In this document: one piece after another, positions 1 to 8,753 of the stretch
Numbering within the stretch: position 1 is the first letter of the stretch
How the letters are laid out: each line of letters opens with the position of its first letter
Assembly: GCA_902519405.1 (NCBI GenBank)
Contig: CABYJX010000001.1
Location: 102,822-142,719, forward strand
From: an uncultured Gammaproteobacteria bacterium
GTDB lineage: Bacteria > Pseudomonadota > Gammaproteobacteria > Pseudomonadales > Halieaceae
DNA length: 39,898 nucleotides
Direction: 5' to 3'
The notes under the pieces: model-generated
Told to the model about the DNA's origin: nothing
Databases searched by the model: none
Seen by the model: the letters and a program-made list of their open reading frames with translations, nothing else
Made by a program: the position numbers and the translations under genes

Positions 1-458
1 GGGGATGGTCGCAGGTTGCGATTTCTAAGATTGGTCCAGCTGGAGAGTTGGTGGCATCAGATATTCTCCCTATGATGCCTATTAGTGGAGTTACTTTTAT
101 TCAAGGAGATTTTTCTGATGAAGCTGTAATGCTAAGCATTGCAAAAAAGTTTACCGGTTCTCGAGCGGACGTTGTAATGTCTGATATGGCTCCTAATTTA
201 AGTGGTATTAATGCGATTGATCAACCTCGATCACTATTTCTAGCTGAGTTAGGAGCAGAAATGGCCGCCAAGGTTTTAGTTATTGGGGGTAGTTTTATTA
301 TTAAATTATTTCATGGAGAAGGCTTTGATTCATTTGTTCAGCGCTGCAGGCGTTCATTTGAGACAGTAAATGTAAGGAAACCCAACGCGAGTCGAGCTAA
401 ATCCCGCGAAGTTTATTTAGTCGCAAAAGGATTTTTGGACGCTAATTTCCTCACATAA
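1..458 (+). CDS. rlmE: 23S rRNA 2'-O-ribose methyltransferase RlmE (FtsJ), 5'-truncated by window edge
   Basis: The open frame enters from the left edge (first full codon at base 3) and gives about 151 C-terminal residues of an FtsJ-type SAM-dependent methyltransferase, which 2'-O-methylates U2552 of 23S rRNA in the A-loop of the 50S subunit. Visible family motifs are SDMAPN, holding the catalytic Asp, FIIKLFHGEG, with the catalytic Lys, and SREVYLVA, with the catalytic Glu. The first Lys of the K-D-K-E tetrad and the start of the SAM-binding site lie outside the window. The gene is followed by ftsH, as in E. coli and Pseudomonas. The coding frame is uninterrupted up to the TAA at 456-458. 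Confidence 0.95.
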   Translation, partial: GWSQVAISKIGPAGELVASDILPMMPISGVTFIQGDFSDEAVMLSIAKKFTGSRADVVMSDMAPNLSGINAIDQPRSLFLAELGAEMAAKVLVIGGSFIIKLFHGEGFDSFVQRCRRSFETVNVRKPNASRAKSREVYLVAKGFLDANFLT

Positions 459-485
459 ACTACGGTTTATTTTAAATTAAAGATG

Positions 486-513
486 CTTGAAAATTGGAGC
501 AAAAGCCTCAGAT
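486..513 (+). promoter_or_regulatory. Candidate heat-shock (sigma32-like) promoter upstream of ftsH, overlapping a possible sigma70 promoter
   Basis: CTTGAAA at 486-492 matches the sigma32 -35 element exactly. After a 13-base spacer, CCTCAGAT (506-513) matches the consensus CCCCATNT at five of the seven defined positions. The same DNA also offers TTGAAA (488-493), 17 bases, then GATAAA (511-516) as a weak sigma70 promoter. In E. coli ftsH is part of the heat-shock regulon, so a sigma32 site here is expected. This call rests on motif matching only. Confidence 0.4.
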
Positions 514-550
514 AAAGTATTATATATAGTTAATAAAGATTAAAATTAAC

Positions 551-573
551 GTTGCAGGTCTGTCAGCTGCAAC
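551..573 (+). promoter_or_regulatory. Hairpin in the ftsH 5' leader
   Basis: GTTGCAG (551-557) and CTGCAAC (567-573) are perfect 7-bp inverted repeats with a 9-base loop. They sit about 100 bases upstream of the ftsH start and downstream of the candidate promoter, so the transcript would carry this stem. There is no T-run, so a simple terminator is unlikely. The GC-richer stretch from 585 to 640 may fold further. Function is unknown. Confidence 0.35.
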
Positions 574-673
574 AAGTAGTTGTGGTCCGAGAGGGCGTCG
601 ACAGCCGTATGCACTGTAGGACTGCGGTGACGAAAATGCAGAAAAATAGAGGTTAGCATGGGAGATATGTATC

Positions 674-2602
674 GTGAATGATATGGCAAAAAACTTATTG
701 CTTTGGTTAATTATTGCGGCGGTGCTTCTATCTGTATTCAACAATTTCAATATGCAGAGTCCTATTCAAAATATCCGTTATTCAGACTTCATCGAAGAGG
801 TTCAGCAAGATCAAGTGAGAAAAGTCGTAGTGGATGGGCTTACTATCACTGGCGAGCGTTACGATGGCTCAAGTTTTGAAACAATCCGCCCAATGGTAGA
901 AGATCCAAAATTGATGGATGATTTGCTCACGCACAAAGTCGAGGTAGAGGGTCGCAAGCCAGAGCAGCAGAGCGTTTGGACCCAGTTATTGGTCGCCAGT
1001 TTCCCTATTTTAATAATCATCGCTGTATTCATGTTTTTCATGCGGCAAATGCAAGGGGGTGCGGGGGGTCGCGGTGGACCAATGAGCTTTGGAAAAAGTA
1101 AAGCCCGGCTTTTGGGTGAAGATCAAATTACTACGACTTTTGCTGATGTGGCTGGCGTTGATGAAGCTAAAGAAGATGTTAAAGAGTTAGTCGAATTTTT
1201 GCGAGACCCTAGCCGATTTCAAAAGCTAGGAGGTCGAATCCCCCGGGGGGTTCTCATGGTTGGGCAGCCCGGAACAGGAAAGACTCTGCTAGCAAAAGCT
1301 ATCGCTGGAGAGGCCAAAGTTCCCTTTTTCTCTATCTCGGGATCCGATTTTGTAGAAATGTTTGTTGGAGTTGGTGCCTCTCGAGTCCGAGATATGTTTG
1401 ATCAAGCGAAAAAGCAATCCCCATGTATTATTTTTATCGATGAGATTGATGCGGTAGGTAGACATCGAGGTGCCGGTCTTGGCGGTGGTCATGATGAGAG
1501 AGAACAAACGCTCAATCAGCTGCTTGTAGAGATGGACGGGTTTGAGGTCAATGACGGCGTTATTGTGATAGCAGCTACCAATCGACCCGATGTATTAGAT
1601 CCTGCCTTGTTGAGGCCTGGGAGATTTGATAGGCAGGTTGTTGTTGGCCTACCAGATATACGTGGTAGAGAGCAAATTTTAAAAGTGCACATGCGGAAAG
1701 TACCTCTGGCCGACGACGTCAAGCCAGTGAATATTGCTAGAGGTACCCCTGGCTTTTCAGGAGCAGATTTGGCTAATCTTGTTAACGAAGCAGCTCTTTT
1801 TGCAGCCAGAGGCGATGTTAGAACCGTGGCGATGACCCACTTTGAGCTTGCTAAGGATAAGATTATGATGGGTGCTGAAAGAAAATCTATGGTGATGTCT
1901 GAAAAGGAGAAGAGGAACACTGCCTATCATGAAGCGGGTCATGCGATAGTTGGTCGTTTAATGCCTGAACATGACCCCGTGTATAAGGTCAGTATTATTC
2001 CCAGGGGAAGAGCCCTAGGAGTTACTATGTTCTTGCCAGAAGAGGACCGTTATAGCCATAGTAAGAGACATATCGTCAGCCAAATATGTAGCCTCTTTGG
2101 CGGACGTATAGCTGAAGAGATAACTTTAGGTAAGGAAGGAGTCACGACCGGTGCTTCAAATGATATTCAGCGAGCGACGGATATCGCTCGTAAGATGGTT
2201 ACGCAATGGGGGCTATCCGAAAAAATGGGACCTCTGATGTACGATGATGGAGGTGAAGAAGTCTTTCTCGGCAGATCGGCTGCTCAACCGCAAAAAGGTA
2301 TTTCAGACGAAACAGCGAAAAATATCGATAACGAAATCAGGAATATTGTTGATAAATGCTATTCCAAAGCCCAAGGTCTGCTTGAAGATAATTTGGAGAA
2401 ACTTCACGCAATGGCCGATGCGTTAATGCTATATGAAACTATTAACTCAGATCAGATCGACGATATTATGGAGGGTCGAGATCCTCGCGAGCCAGACGAC
2501 TGGAGCGATGATGATCAAAACCAGGCGACCGTTGAGAAAGAGAAAAGTCGTTCCCCCTCTAGTGGTGCGGGACCCATCGGTGGACCAGCCGGAGAGCATT
2601 GA
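674..2602 (+). CDS. ftsH: ATP-dependent zinc metalloprotease FtsH
   Basis: This inner-membrane AAA+ protease degrades misassembled membrane proteins and regulators such as sigma32 and LpxC. The 642-residue protein has an N-terminal membrane segment (about residues 7-23), a periplasmic domain, a second membrane segment (about 105-123), then the AAA module. That module has Walker A GQPGTGKT at 197-204, Walker B IIFIDEID at about 252-259 and the second region of homology with [19 protein letters not shown]. The zinc motif HEAGH is at 419-423. The Walker A second residue is Gln, where E. coli has Pro. I chose GTG at 674 because GGGAG lies about 9 bases upstream; ATG at 683, three codons in, is the alternative. 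Length matches the family (E. coli 644). Confidence 0.97.
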   Translation: MNDMAKNLLLWLIIAAVLLSVFNNFNMQSPIQNIRYSDFIEEVQQDQVRKVVVDGLTITGERYDGSSFETIRPMVEDPKLMDDLLTHKVEVEGRKPEQQSVWTQLLVASFPILIIIAVFMFFMRQMQGGAGGRGGPMSFGKSKARLLGEDQITTTFADVAGVDEAKEDVKELVEFLRDPSRFQKLGGRIPRGVLMVGQPGTGKTLLAKAIAGEAKVPFFSISGSDFVEMFVGVGASRVRDMFDQAKKQSPCIIFIDEIDAVGRHRGAGLGGGHDEREQTLNQLLVEMDGFEVNDGVIVIAATNRPDVLDPALLRPGRFDRQVVVGLPDIRGREQILKVHMRKVPLADDVKPVNIARGTPGFSGADLANLVNEAALFAARGDVRTVAMTHFELAKDKIMMGAERKSMVMSEKEKRNTAYHEAGHAIVGRLMPEHDPVYKVSIIPRGRALGVTMFLPEEDRYSHSKRHIVSQICSLFGGRIAEEITLGKEGVTTGASNDIQRATDIARKMVTQWGLSEKMGPLMYDDGGEEVFLGRSAAQPQKGISDETAKNIDNEIRNIVDKCYSKAQGLLEDNLEKLHAMADALMLYETINSDQIDDIMEGRDPREPDDWSDDDQNQATVEKEKSRSPSSGAGPIGGPAGEH

Positions 2603-2656
2603 TTTTCCTTTAAAATCTCTTTTCGTCCTTTTAAGGGGCATTAATTTGATTGAGCT

Positions 2657-3508
2657 ATGCATATCATAGAAAGGTGGCTTGATCTTTCTTATCCTCGAGT
2701 GATGGGTATATTAAATACCACACCGGATTCGTTTTTTGACGGTGGTACTCTGTATAAAAATGGAAATTTAGATTTGGATCTTGCGCTCTCTCGAGCGGAA
2801 AGTATGGTCTTGGACGGCTCTGCAATCATTGATATTGGCGGTGAATCCACGCGACCTGGGGCAAAATCGATTTCCATCGAAGAAGAAATGGATAGAGTGA
2901 TTCCCGTTGTAGAGTCGATTGCATCTAGATTAGATGTTGTAATTTCTGTCGATACTAGCAAGCCTAAAGTGATGGAGGCAGCTATCTCGTCAGGGGCACA
3001 TATGATCAATGATGTTAGGGCTTTATCTGAACCGGATGCCTTGGACATCCTTGCAACCTCCAAAGTCAGCGTGTGTCTCATGCATATGTTGGGAGAGCCT
3101 AGCACCATGCAGACCTCTCCAGAGTATAAATCAGTGAGTCGGGATGTTAAGAATTTCTTGCTCAGTAGAATTGAGGAATGTAAAAAAGTAGGTATTTCCT
3201 TAGATAGACTTATAGTCGATCCCGGATTCGGTTTTGGTAAAACTTTAGACCATAATCTTGAGTTGCTGGCGAATCTCCGAGAGCTAACTGGCTTAGGTTG
3301 CCCTCTCTTAGTCGGGTTATCTAGAAAGTCGATGATTGATAAAATCCTGTCCCGGGAGGGTAAGGAACGGCTATCAGCTAGTTTAGGGTTGGCGGTAATT
3401 GCACTAGACAGGGGTGCCAATTTAATTAGAACTCATGATGTTAGAGAGACAGTAGATGCTATCTCTATGTGGATTGCAGTAAATCGCGCCAAAAATCTTT
3501 CGGAGTAA
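2657..3508 (+). CDS. folP: Dihydropteroate synthase
   Basis: DHPS joins 6-hydroxymethyl-dihydropterin pyrophosphate with p-aminobenzoate to give 7,8-dihydropteroate in folate synthesis; it is the sulfonamide target. The 283-residue protein carries the pterin-binding signatures MGILNTTPDSFFDGG near the N-terminus, IIDIGGESTRPGA, the DTSKP segment, DPGFGFGKT and SRKSMI. The start matches E. coli DHPS in distance to the first motif. It lies 54 bases after ftsH and 6 bases before glmM, the usual ftsH-folP-glmM order. The pterin pyrophosphate substrate is made by FolK, also encoded in this window (23657-24163). Confidence 0.96.
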   Translation: MHIIERWLDLSYPRVMGILNTTPDSFFDGGTLYKNGNLDLDLALSRAESMVLDGSAIIDIGGESTRPGAKSISIEEEMDRVIPVVESIASRLDVVISVDTSKPKVMEAAISSGAHMINDVRALSEPDALDILATSKVSVCLMHMLGEPSTMQTSPEYKSVSRDVKNFLLSRIEECKKVGISLDRLIVDPGFGFGKTLDHNLELLANLRELTGLGCPLLVGLSRKSMIDKILSREGKERLSASLGLAVIALDRGANLIRTHDVRETVDAISMWIAVNRAKNLSE

Positions 3509-3514
3509 TGATGG

Positions 3515-4867
3515 ATGAATAAGAAGTATTTTGGTACCGATGGGATTCGTGGTGAAGTGGGTAGATATCCAATCACTCCAGATTTTATACTGAAACTAGG
3601 CTGGGCATTCGGTAGCGTACTTTCCAGAAGCATTCCAGTAAAAGAAAAAGCAGAGGTCATCATTGGAAAGGATACTCGTGTATCAGGGTACATGTTCGAA
3701 TCTGCGTTGGAAGCAGGATTAGTTTCTTCTGGTGTGAATGTGAAATTACTCGGTCCAATGCCCACGCCGGCGGTAGCCACCATAACGCGAATGATGAGTG
3801 CGCATGCGGGTATAGTAATTAGCGCTTCTCACAATATATTTTCAGATAATGGAGTAAAAATTTTTGGAAAGGATGGCGAAAAGATTTCTGATCAAGACGA
3901 GCTTGCGATCGAAAATATGATAGAAACTAATTTAGTGACAGTGCCTTCTAATGCCCTAGGAAAGGCAAGCCGTATCGAGAATGCTGCTGAAATGTACATC
4001 GATTTTTGTAAATCCACAGTTCGAAAGAATTTTAATCTCCATGGAATGCGTGTTGCATTGGATTGTGCAAATGGCGCCACTTATCATTTAGCCCCAAAGA
4101 TTTTTACCGACATGGGAGCCAATGTGGTCAGTCTTGGAATTAATCCTGATGGATTTAATATCAATCGAAATGTTGGATCCACCTCGATATCAACTTTAGT
4201 GCGATCCGTTAAAGATCACAACTGTGATGTAGGTATTGCATTCGATGGTGACGGTGATCGAGTAATATTTGTAGATAATAACGGTAACGTGGTTGATGGA
4301 GATCAACTCCTTTATATTTTGGCGTTACACAGAAAATCTGTCGAGACAGTACAAGGAGTAGTTGGTACAGACATGTCCAACCTTGGTTTAGAAAAGGCAT
4401 TACAAGAGAGAAGAATAGACTTTTGTCGAGCTAATGTAGGTGATCGATATGTCAAAAAAATGATGCGTAAGCGCGGATGGTCTCTAGGTGGAGAATCTTC
4501 AGGACATATTATTTGTGGTGATGTTACAACTACTGGTGATGGCATCATCGCTGCTTTGCAAGTCCTCCTTGCATTAGAAGCTAGAGACTGTAGTTTAAGT
4601 GATTCGCTAGCGGGCATGAAAAAGCATCCGCAATGTCTAATCAATGTGCCCTTAGTATCTAACTCAATAACTCAAGACCCTAAAATTCTTAAGGAAATTA
4701 AGGCAGCTCAGAGAAAGCTTGGCAGTTGTGGGCGAGTTTTACTTAGACCTTCAGGTACTGAACCTGTTATCAGGGTTATGGTAGAAGCAGAAACTTCCAA
4801 GGAAGCACGATCTATTTGTGAGCAACTAGCCCAAAAAATTCAGTCCACTTATTCGAGATTTAGTTAG
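3515..4867 (+). CDS. glmM: Phosphoglucosamine mutase
   Basis: GlmM interconverts glucosamine-6-phosphate and glucosamine-1-phosphate on the way to UDP-GlcNAc for peptidoglycan and LPS. The 450-residue protein starts with the KKYFGTDGIRG motif. The phosphoserine loop SASHN is at about 103-107, with the active Ser at about 105. The Mg-binding DGDGDR is near 243, and the phosphate-binding RPSGTEPVIRVMVE is near the C-terminus. The start has GGAG at 3502-3505, inside the end of folP, 9 bases upstream. The 6-base gap to folP points to one operon. Confidence 0.97.
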   Translation: MNKKYFGTDGIRGEVGRYPITPDFILKLGWAFGSVLSRSIPVKEKAEVIIGKDTRVSGYMFESALEAGLVSSGVNVKLLGPMPTPAVATITRMMSAHAGIVISASHNIFSDNGVKIFGKDGEKISDQDELAIENMIETNLVTVPSNALGKASRIENAAEMYIDFCKSTVRKNFNLHGMRVALDCANGATYHLAPKIFTDMGANVVSLGINPDGFNINRNVGSTSISTLVRSVKDHNCDVGIAFDGDGDRVIFVDNNGNVVDGDQLLYILALHRKSVETVQGVVGTDMSNLGLEKALQERRIDFCRANVGDRYVKKMMRKRGWSLGGESSGHIICGDVTTTGDGIIAALQVLLALEARDCSLSDSLAGMKKHPQCLINVPLVSNSITQDPKILKEIKAAQRKLGSCGRVLLRPSGTEPVIRVMVEAETSKEARSICEQLAQKIQSTYSRFS

Positions 4868-4936
4868 CTCTGATTTTCTTGCCAGTAGCTATTTTCTTGG
4901 TTACCATCCGCGCCCATTCAAGTAAAAAGGTTTAGA

Positions 4937-5698
4937 ATGCGCCAACATATGGTGGTTGCAAATTGGAAGATGAATGGAAGCCGCGGAGCGGTGGGACATC
5001 TATTACGTGGGTTAAATTCCTCTATGCAATCTCCTCGCTGTGATGTTATTTTAGCACCAGGGTACCTGCATATAGATCAAGTTTCTCGAGAACTTACCCT
5101 TACGGGCGTTTCGCTCGCGGGGCAGAATTGCAGTGAATATTCGGACGGGCCCTATACCGGTGAAGTTTCAGCTAAAATGCTCGCTGATTCTGGGTGTAAA
5201 TGGGTAATTTTGGGTCATTCTGAAAGACGGCAATATCATGGTGAGACAAATGAGGTCATTGCCTCAAAGATCGAATTGGCCTGCTCCGAAAATTTGGGAG
5301 TCATTTATTGCGTGGGTGAGACGATCACCCAAAGAGATTCTGGAGATGCTCAATCGGTTGTGCGGGAACAACTTTTAACTGCTCTAAATAGCTCCATAAA
5401 CGAAGAATCAAGAATTGTAATTGCCTACGAACCAGTCTGGGCAATAGGGACCGGGTTGACAGCCTCACCTAATGAAGCTCAAATAATGCACTCTTACATT
5501 AGAGAAAATTTGAGGAGTATTGAGGCTATAAATGCCGAGGATACAGTTATACTTTACGGAGGCAGCGTCAATGCGGTGAATGCTAATGATTTTTTCAGTC
5601 AAGTAGATATTGATGGAGTACTCGTAGGTGGCGCTTCGCTCGATGCTGAAGCGTTTTGTCGTATAGTGGATATGGCTACTTTAAAGAGGGAAAACTAA
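4937..5698 (+). CDS. tpiA: Triosephosphate isomerase
   Basis: This cytosolic glycolytic enzyme interconverts dihydroxyacetone phosphate and glyceraldehyde-3-phosphate. The 253-residue TIM barrel shows all catalytic residues: Lys11 in NWKMNG, His94 in LGHSERR and Glu165 in YEPVWAIGTG. The phosphate-binding YGGSV is near the C-terminus. It sits between glmM and secG, as in Pseudomonas and unlike E. coli, which helps place the lineage. The stop codon is one base from the secG start, so the two are probably translationally coupled. Confidence 0.97.
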   Translation: MRQHMVVANWKMNGSRGAVGHLLRGLNSSMQSPRCDVILAPGYLHIDQVSRELTLTGVSLAGQNCSEYSDGPYTGEVSAKMLADSGCKWVILGHSERRQYHGETNEVIASKIELACSENLGVIYCVGETITQRDSGDAQSVVREQLLTALNSSINEESRIVIAYEPVWAIGTGLTASPNEAQIMHSYIRENLRSIEAINAEDTVILYGGSVNAVNANDFFSQVDIDGVLVGGASLDAEAFCRIVDMATLKREN

Positions 5699-5699
5699 T

Positions 5700-6071
5700 A
5701 TGAGTCAGTTGTTTTTAATAATCCATTTGTTAGTAGCATTGGCCATTATAGGATTAATTATGTTGCAACAAGGAAAAGGAGCTGATGTGGGGGCATCATT
5801 TGGTGCTGGTGCTTCCCAAACATTATTTGGCAGTGATGGCTCCGGCAATATAATTGCAAAAGCTACAGGTTGGTTATCGGCACTATTCTTCGCTACAAGT
5901 TTTGGTTTAGCAGTGATAGCTACGAAAAATACTCAAATAGAGAATGAGATCGGGTTAGATATACCGGTTGTTGATAAACAGGTAGATTCTTTAGACATTG
6001 ATTTAAATGCTGATATACCCGTTCCAATGGATTCGTCTTCACCCTCAGAAAATGAGCTACCTGATCTCTAA
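5700..6071 (+). CDS. secG: Preprotein translocase subunit SecG
   Basis: SecG is the small membrane subunit of the SecYEG channel. The 123-residue protein has two membrane segments (about residues 4-22 and 55-72) linked by the conserved loop with LMLQQGKGADVGASFGAG and TLFGSDGSG. The C-terminal 45 residues are acidic and Ser/Pro-rich, a variable tail typical of the family. The start follows the tpiA stop by one base. In most gammaproteobacteria tRNA-Leu follows directly; here an acyltransferase gene intervenes. Confidence 0.95.
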   Translation: MSQLFLIIHLLVALAIIGLIMLQQGKGADVGASFGAGASQTLFGSDGSGNIIAKATGWLSALFFATSFGLAVIATKNTQIENEIGLDIPVVDKQVDSLDIDLNADIPVPMDSSSPSENELPDL

Positions 6072-6274
6072 TTTTCCGAAAATTCGCTCTGATTAACTGC
6101 CCAGAATAGAGAGCTATCAATGTCTGGATTGGCTAAAGATTCTATTTTTAGGTAACAGTAATAAAGACGCTAGATAAATGAAAGTACTGTGAGTGTGTAT
6201 GATGCTAGTGTTGTTACAGATATCATTTTTAACTACGTTATACCATTTTTAAAAAAGTCTAATTCATCGATTTA

Positions 6275-8194
6275 ATGCACCTCACAAAAAAAATTACTTC
6301 GAGTTACAGAGCTGATATAGACGGCCTTAGAGCTGTCGCTGTTTTATTAGTAGTAGCATTTCATGTAGCTCCCACTAGACTGCCTTCTGGATTCATAGGA
6401 GTAGATATTTTTTTTGTAATATCTGGATATCTCATCACCGGTATTATAATTTCAGATTTTTCAAATGGCAGATTCAGTTTCACCTCTTTTTATGTGAGAC
6501 GTATTCGTAGAATATGTCCTGCGTTAGTAATTGTTCTAGGCTCGTGTCTATTTGCAGGGTGGTGGATTCTTTTACCTAGTGAGTATGCAAATCTAGGAAA
6601 ACATATAGCAGGTGCTTCTGGTTTTCTATCGAACTTTCTTCTCTGGTCGGAAACTGGCTATTTTGATCTAGATTCGGAATTAAAACCCTTGCTTCATCTG
6701 TGGAGCTTGGGTATTGAAGAGCAGTTTTACTTGATTTGGCCAGCGATATTGTCGTTAGTGCTACTAAAATCGAAAAAACCAGCCACTATAATAACTTTAC
6801 TCTCTATCGGATCGTTTGCACTAGCACTAACAATAGGAAAGAGCAGTCCGGACGCCGCTTTTTATAATCCAATTACTAGGTTTTGGGAAATCTGGGTAGG
6901 TGCGATACTAGCGCTTTACTCCACAAGTCAAGCGGGTGAAAAAAGCTTGTGGATATCAAAAAATGCTGAAATCTTATCTTTGCTCGGAATTTTTTTAATT
7001 TCAGTTGGAATAATTTTCACGAATCATTATTATTCGTTCCCAGGAGTTATGACAATAATACCTATCGCTGGTACCGTACTTATAATTGCGGCCAACTCTG
7101 AATCCACCTTGGTTTATAAACTTCTCTCCATAAAACCTGCCGTTATGATCGGTCTAATTAGTTATCCACTTTACCTTTGGCATTGGCCTCTTCTCTCCTT
7201 TACTAAGATTATAGAAAAGCATCCTACGCCAACGATAAGAATAAGTCTTGTCATCATCTCCTTTTTACTAGCATGGCTAACCTTTCGTTATGTCGAGATA
7301 CCAATTCGAAAAAAAGCAAATAAGACCGTCGCCTTGATGCTTCTGTTTTCACTCGTTGCATTGGGCGGAACCGGCTTAGCCATCTCGATTACTCCTGCCC
7401 TTCAGCAGACTCGTTTAACTGGTTATGTCAACGAAGAAGCCATAAAAGCCATTGATGATTGGGCATATCCGAGCGGGTTAATTAGTCGATTTGACCTTAA
7501 ACAAGGTAGTAGTCCCGTTCAGTATAATGCGAACTCTTCAAAAAACCCTAAAATCCTCTTAGTGGGAGATTCTCACATGGAGCAATATAGTCCTAGAATT
7601 GTACATCTCACTAAAGAAGGTAGAGTAAAACCCTCACTATTTATGACGTGCGGAGGATGTCCACCTACGGGAATGCCAATAATTGAAGATATCAAATTAC
7701 TTCTAAGTAAAATTGACTCCGTGGAAAAAATTATTATGGCGGGTGCTTGGATGGGTTATCTTAATCAGAATTCGGATCAAAAATATGAGAGCTTAACCTC
7801 GGCCATAGAAAAACTATCAGAAAGAGTTGACGTAATTATAGTTTTAGATAGTCCTCAAGACTATTTATTCGATCCGCGAAATCAACTTACAACAGAAAAT
7901 AGGTCAAAATTAACTTTTCAATTTTCAGACTTTGACATAACAGATAATATTTCCAAGCAAAAGACTTTTCCTGTTGGGAAACGTCAATTACAGTTCAATA
8001 AAGAAATGGCCGAAGTTGTAAGTGCTCATAATGCTTTCGCAGTAGATCCAATGGGTACAATATGTCCTAAAAATATATGCTCCGCCGTAGATAAGTCTGG
8101 TAAATATATTTATAAGGATACAAATCATCTCAGACCTTTTTTTGTTGAGGAAAATATTGAATTCTTGGACCAATTTATTCTCAAAAAGGATTAA
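6275..8194 (+). CDS. OafA/YrhL-type acyltransferase with C-terminal SGNH domain
   Basis: The 639-residue membrane protein belongs to the acyltransferase-3 family, which O-acetylates surface polysaccharides such as LPS O-antigen. The N-terminus has the signature YRADIDGLRAVAVLLVVAFHV with the conserved His, followed by GVDIFFVISGYLITGII and about ten hydrophobic segments up to residue 370. The periplasmic C-terminal half is an SGNH hydrolase-like domain. GDSH at about 431-434 supplies the nucleophile Ser, and DTNHL at about 615-619 supplies the Asp/His pair, so both catalytic blocks are intact. The Shine-Dalgarno sequence is weak. Base composition is more AT-rich than the flanking genes. It interrupts the conserved secG-tRNA-Leu junction, which suggests later insertion. 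The exact sugar target cannot be told from sequence. Confidence 0.88.
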   Translation: MHLTKKITSSYRADIDGLRAVAVLLVVAFHVAPTRLPSGFIGVDIFFVISGYLITGIIISDFSNGRFSFTSFYVRRIRRICPALVIVLGSCLFAGWWILLPSEYANLGKHIAGASGFLSNFLLWSETGYFDLDSELKPLLHLWSLGIEEQFYLIWPAILSLVLLKSKKPATIITLLSIGSFALALTIGKSSPDAAFYNPITRFWEIWVGAILALYSTSQAGEKSLWISKNAEILSLLGIFLISVGIIFTNHYYSFPGVMTIIPIAGTVLIIAANSESTLVYKLLSIKPAVMIGLISYPLYLWHWPLLSFTKIIEKHPTPTIRISLVIISFLLAWLTFRYVEIPIRKKANKTVALMLLFSLVALGGTGLAISITPALQQTRLTGYVNEEAIKAIDDWAYPSGLISRFDLKQGSSPVQYNANSSKNPKILLVGDSHMEQYSPRIVHLTKEGRVKPSLFMTCGGCPPTGMPIIEDIKLLLSKIDSVEKIIMAGAWMGYLNQNSDQKYESLTSAIEKLSERVDVIIVLDSPQDYLFDPRNQLTTENRSKLTFQFSDFDITDNISKQKTFPVGKRQLQFNKEMAEVVSAHNAFAVDPMGTICPKNICSAVDKSGKYIYKDTNHLRPFFVEENIEFLDQFILKKD

Positions 8195-8420
8195 CATCTG
8201 AATCGTAGACTACTGCGGCTATGACTTTTAGAAAAAGGTCAATTATTATTTTTCTATATTGATTTGCATGGCATTTTTTTGGACAGCTGAATTTAGATTA
8301 AATCGTATTCGATAGTATTAAAAATAAGACAATGACAAATAGCCTTAGAGGCCATTAAAATACCGAGCAGTTTTTAAAAATATAAAATAAGGTGAGATGG
8401 TTTCAGGTCGTAAGAGATTT

Positions 8421-8507
8421 GCCGAAGTGGTGGAATTGGTAGACACGCTATCTTGAGGGGGTAGTGGGCTTATGCTCGTGCGGGTTCAAGTCCCGCCTTC
8501 GGCACCA
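8421..8507 (+). tRNA. leuU: tRNA-Leu (anticodon GAG)
   Basis: This 87-base class II tRNA has the CCA encoded. The acceptor arms GCCGAAG and CTTCGGC pair, the D arm holds GGTAGACAC, and the anticodon stem CTATC/GGTAG frames the loop TTGAGGG with anticodon GAG at 8455-8457. A long variable arm and the T arm CGGGTTCAAGTCCCG follow. It lies at the place of leuU in the conserved secG-tRNA-Leu-tRNA-Met-rimP order, separated from secG by the acyltransferase. An AT-rich stretch with TATAAA at 8381-8386 lies about 35 bases upstream and may be part of its promoter. Confidence 0.97.
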
Positions 8508-8686
8508 AATTATAAGCTTACTCGACAAGAGATGTAATTTTGTATAGAGGAAAAAATTAATTATTAATTAAACAGGTAGCAAAAGTCTGATTAGATATTT
8601 GATTATTTCTCTAGTGTTAATATGAATCTACCTTATCTTAGAGAATCTCCATGGCCTTCAGGTTTGCTGATAAGCTAGGTGTTTAA

Positions 8687-8703
8687 GAGAAAATGATTTT
8701 CTC
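8687..8703 (+). repeat. Inverted repeat upstream of miaB
   Basis: GAGAAAA (8687-8693) and TTTTCTC (8697-8703) form a perfect 7-bp inverted repeat around TGA, about 50 bases before the miaB start. It is AT-rich and has no T-run after it on the plus strand, so a role as terminator is weak. An operator is possible. Confidence 0.25.
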
Positions 8704-8753
8704 AGTATCTCTTTAAAGAACAAGTAAGTAATGCAGGATTGGATTTGAATGAT

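Noticed and set aside
2689-3420. Long minus-strand open frame opposite folP
   Set aside because: The plus-strand folP has intact DHPS motifs; the antisense frame has no recognisable protein features.
6070-6084. AATTTTC/GAAAATT inverted repeat at the end of secG
   Set aside because: It is entirely A/T apart from one pair per arm, has a 1-base centre and no T-run, so it would not form a stable terminator hairpin.
8371-8388. Possible sigma70 promoter for tRNA-Leu
   Set aside because: TATAAA is present, but no acceptable -35 box lies at 16-18 bases, and the area is so AT-rich that the match has little weight.
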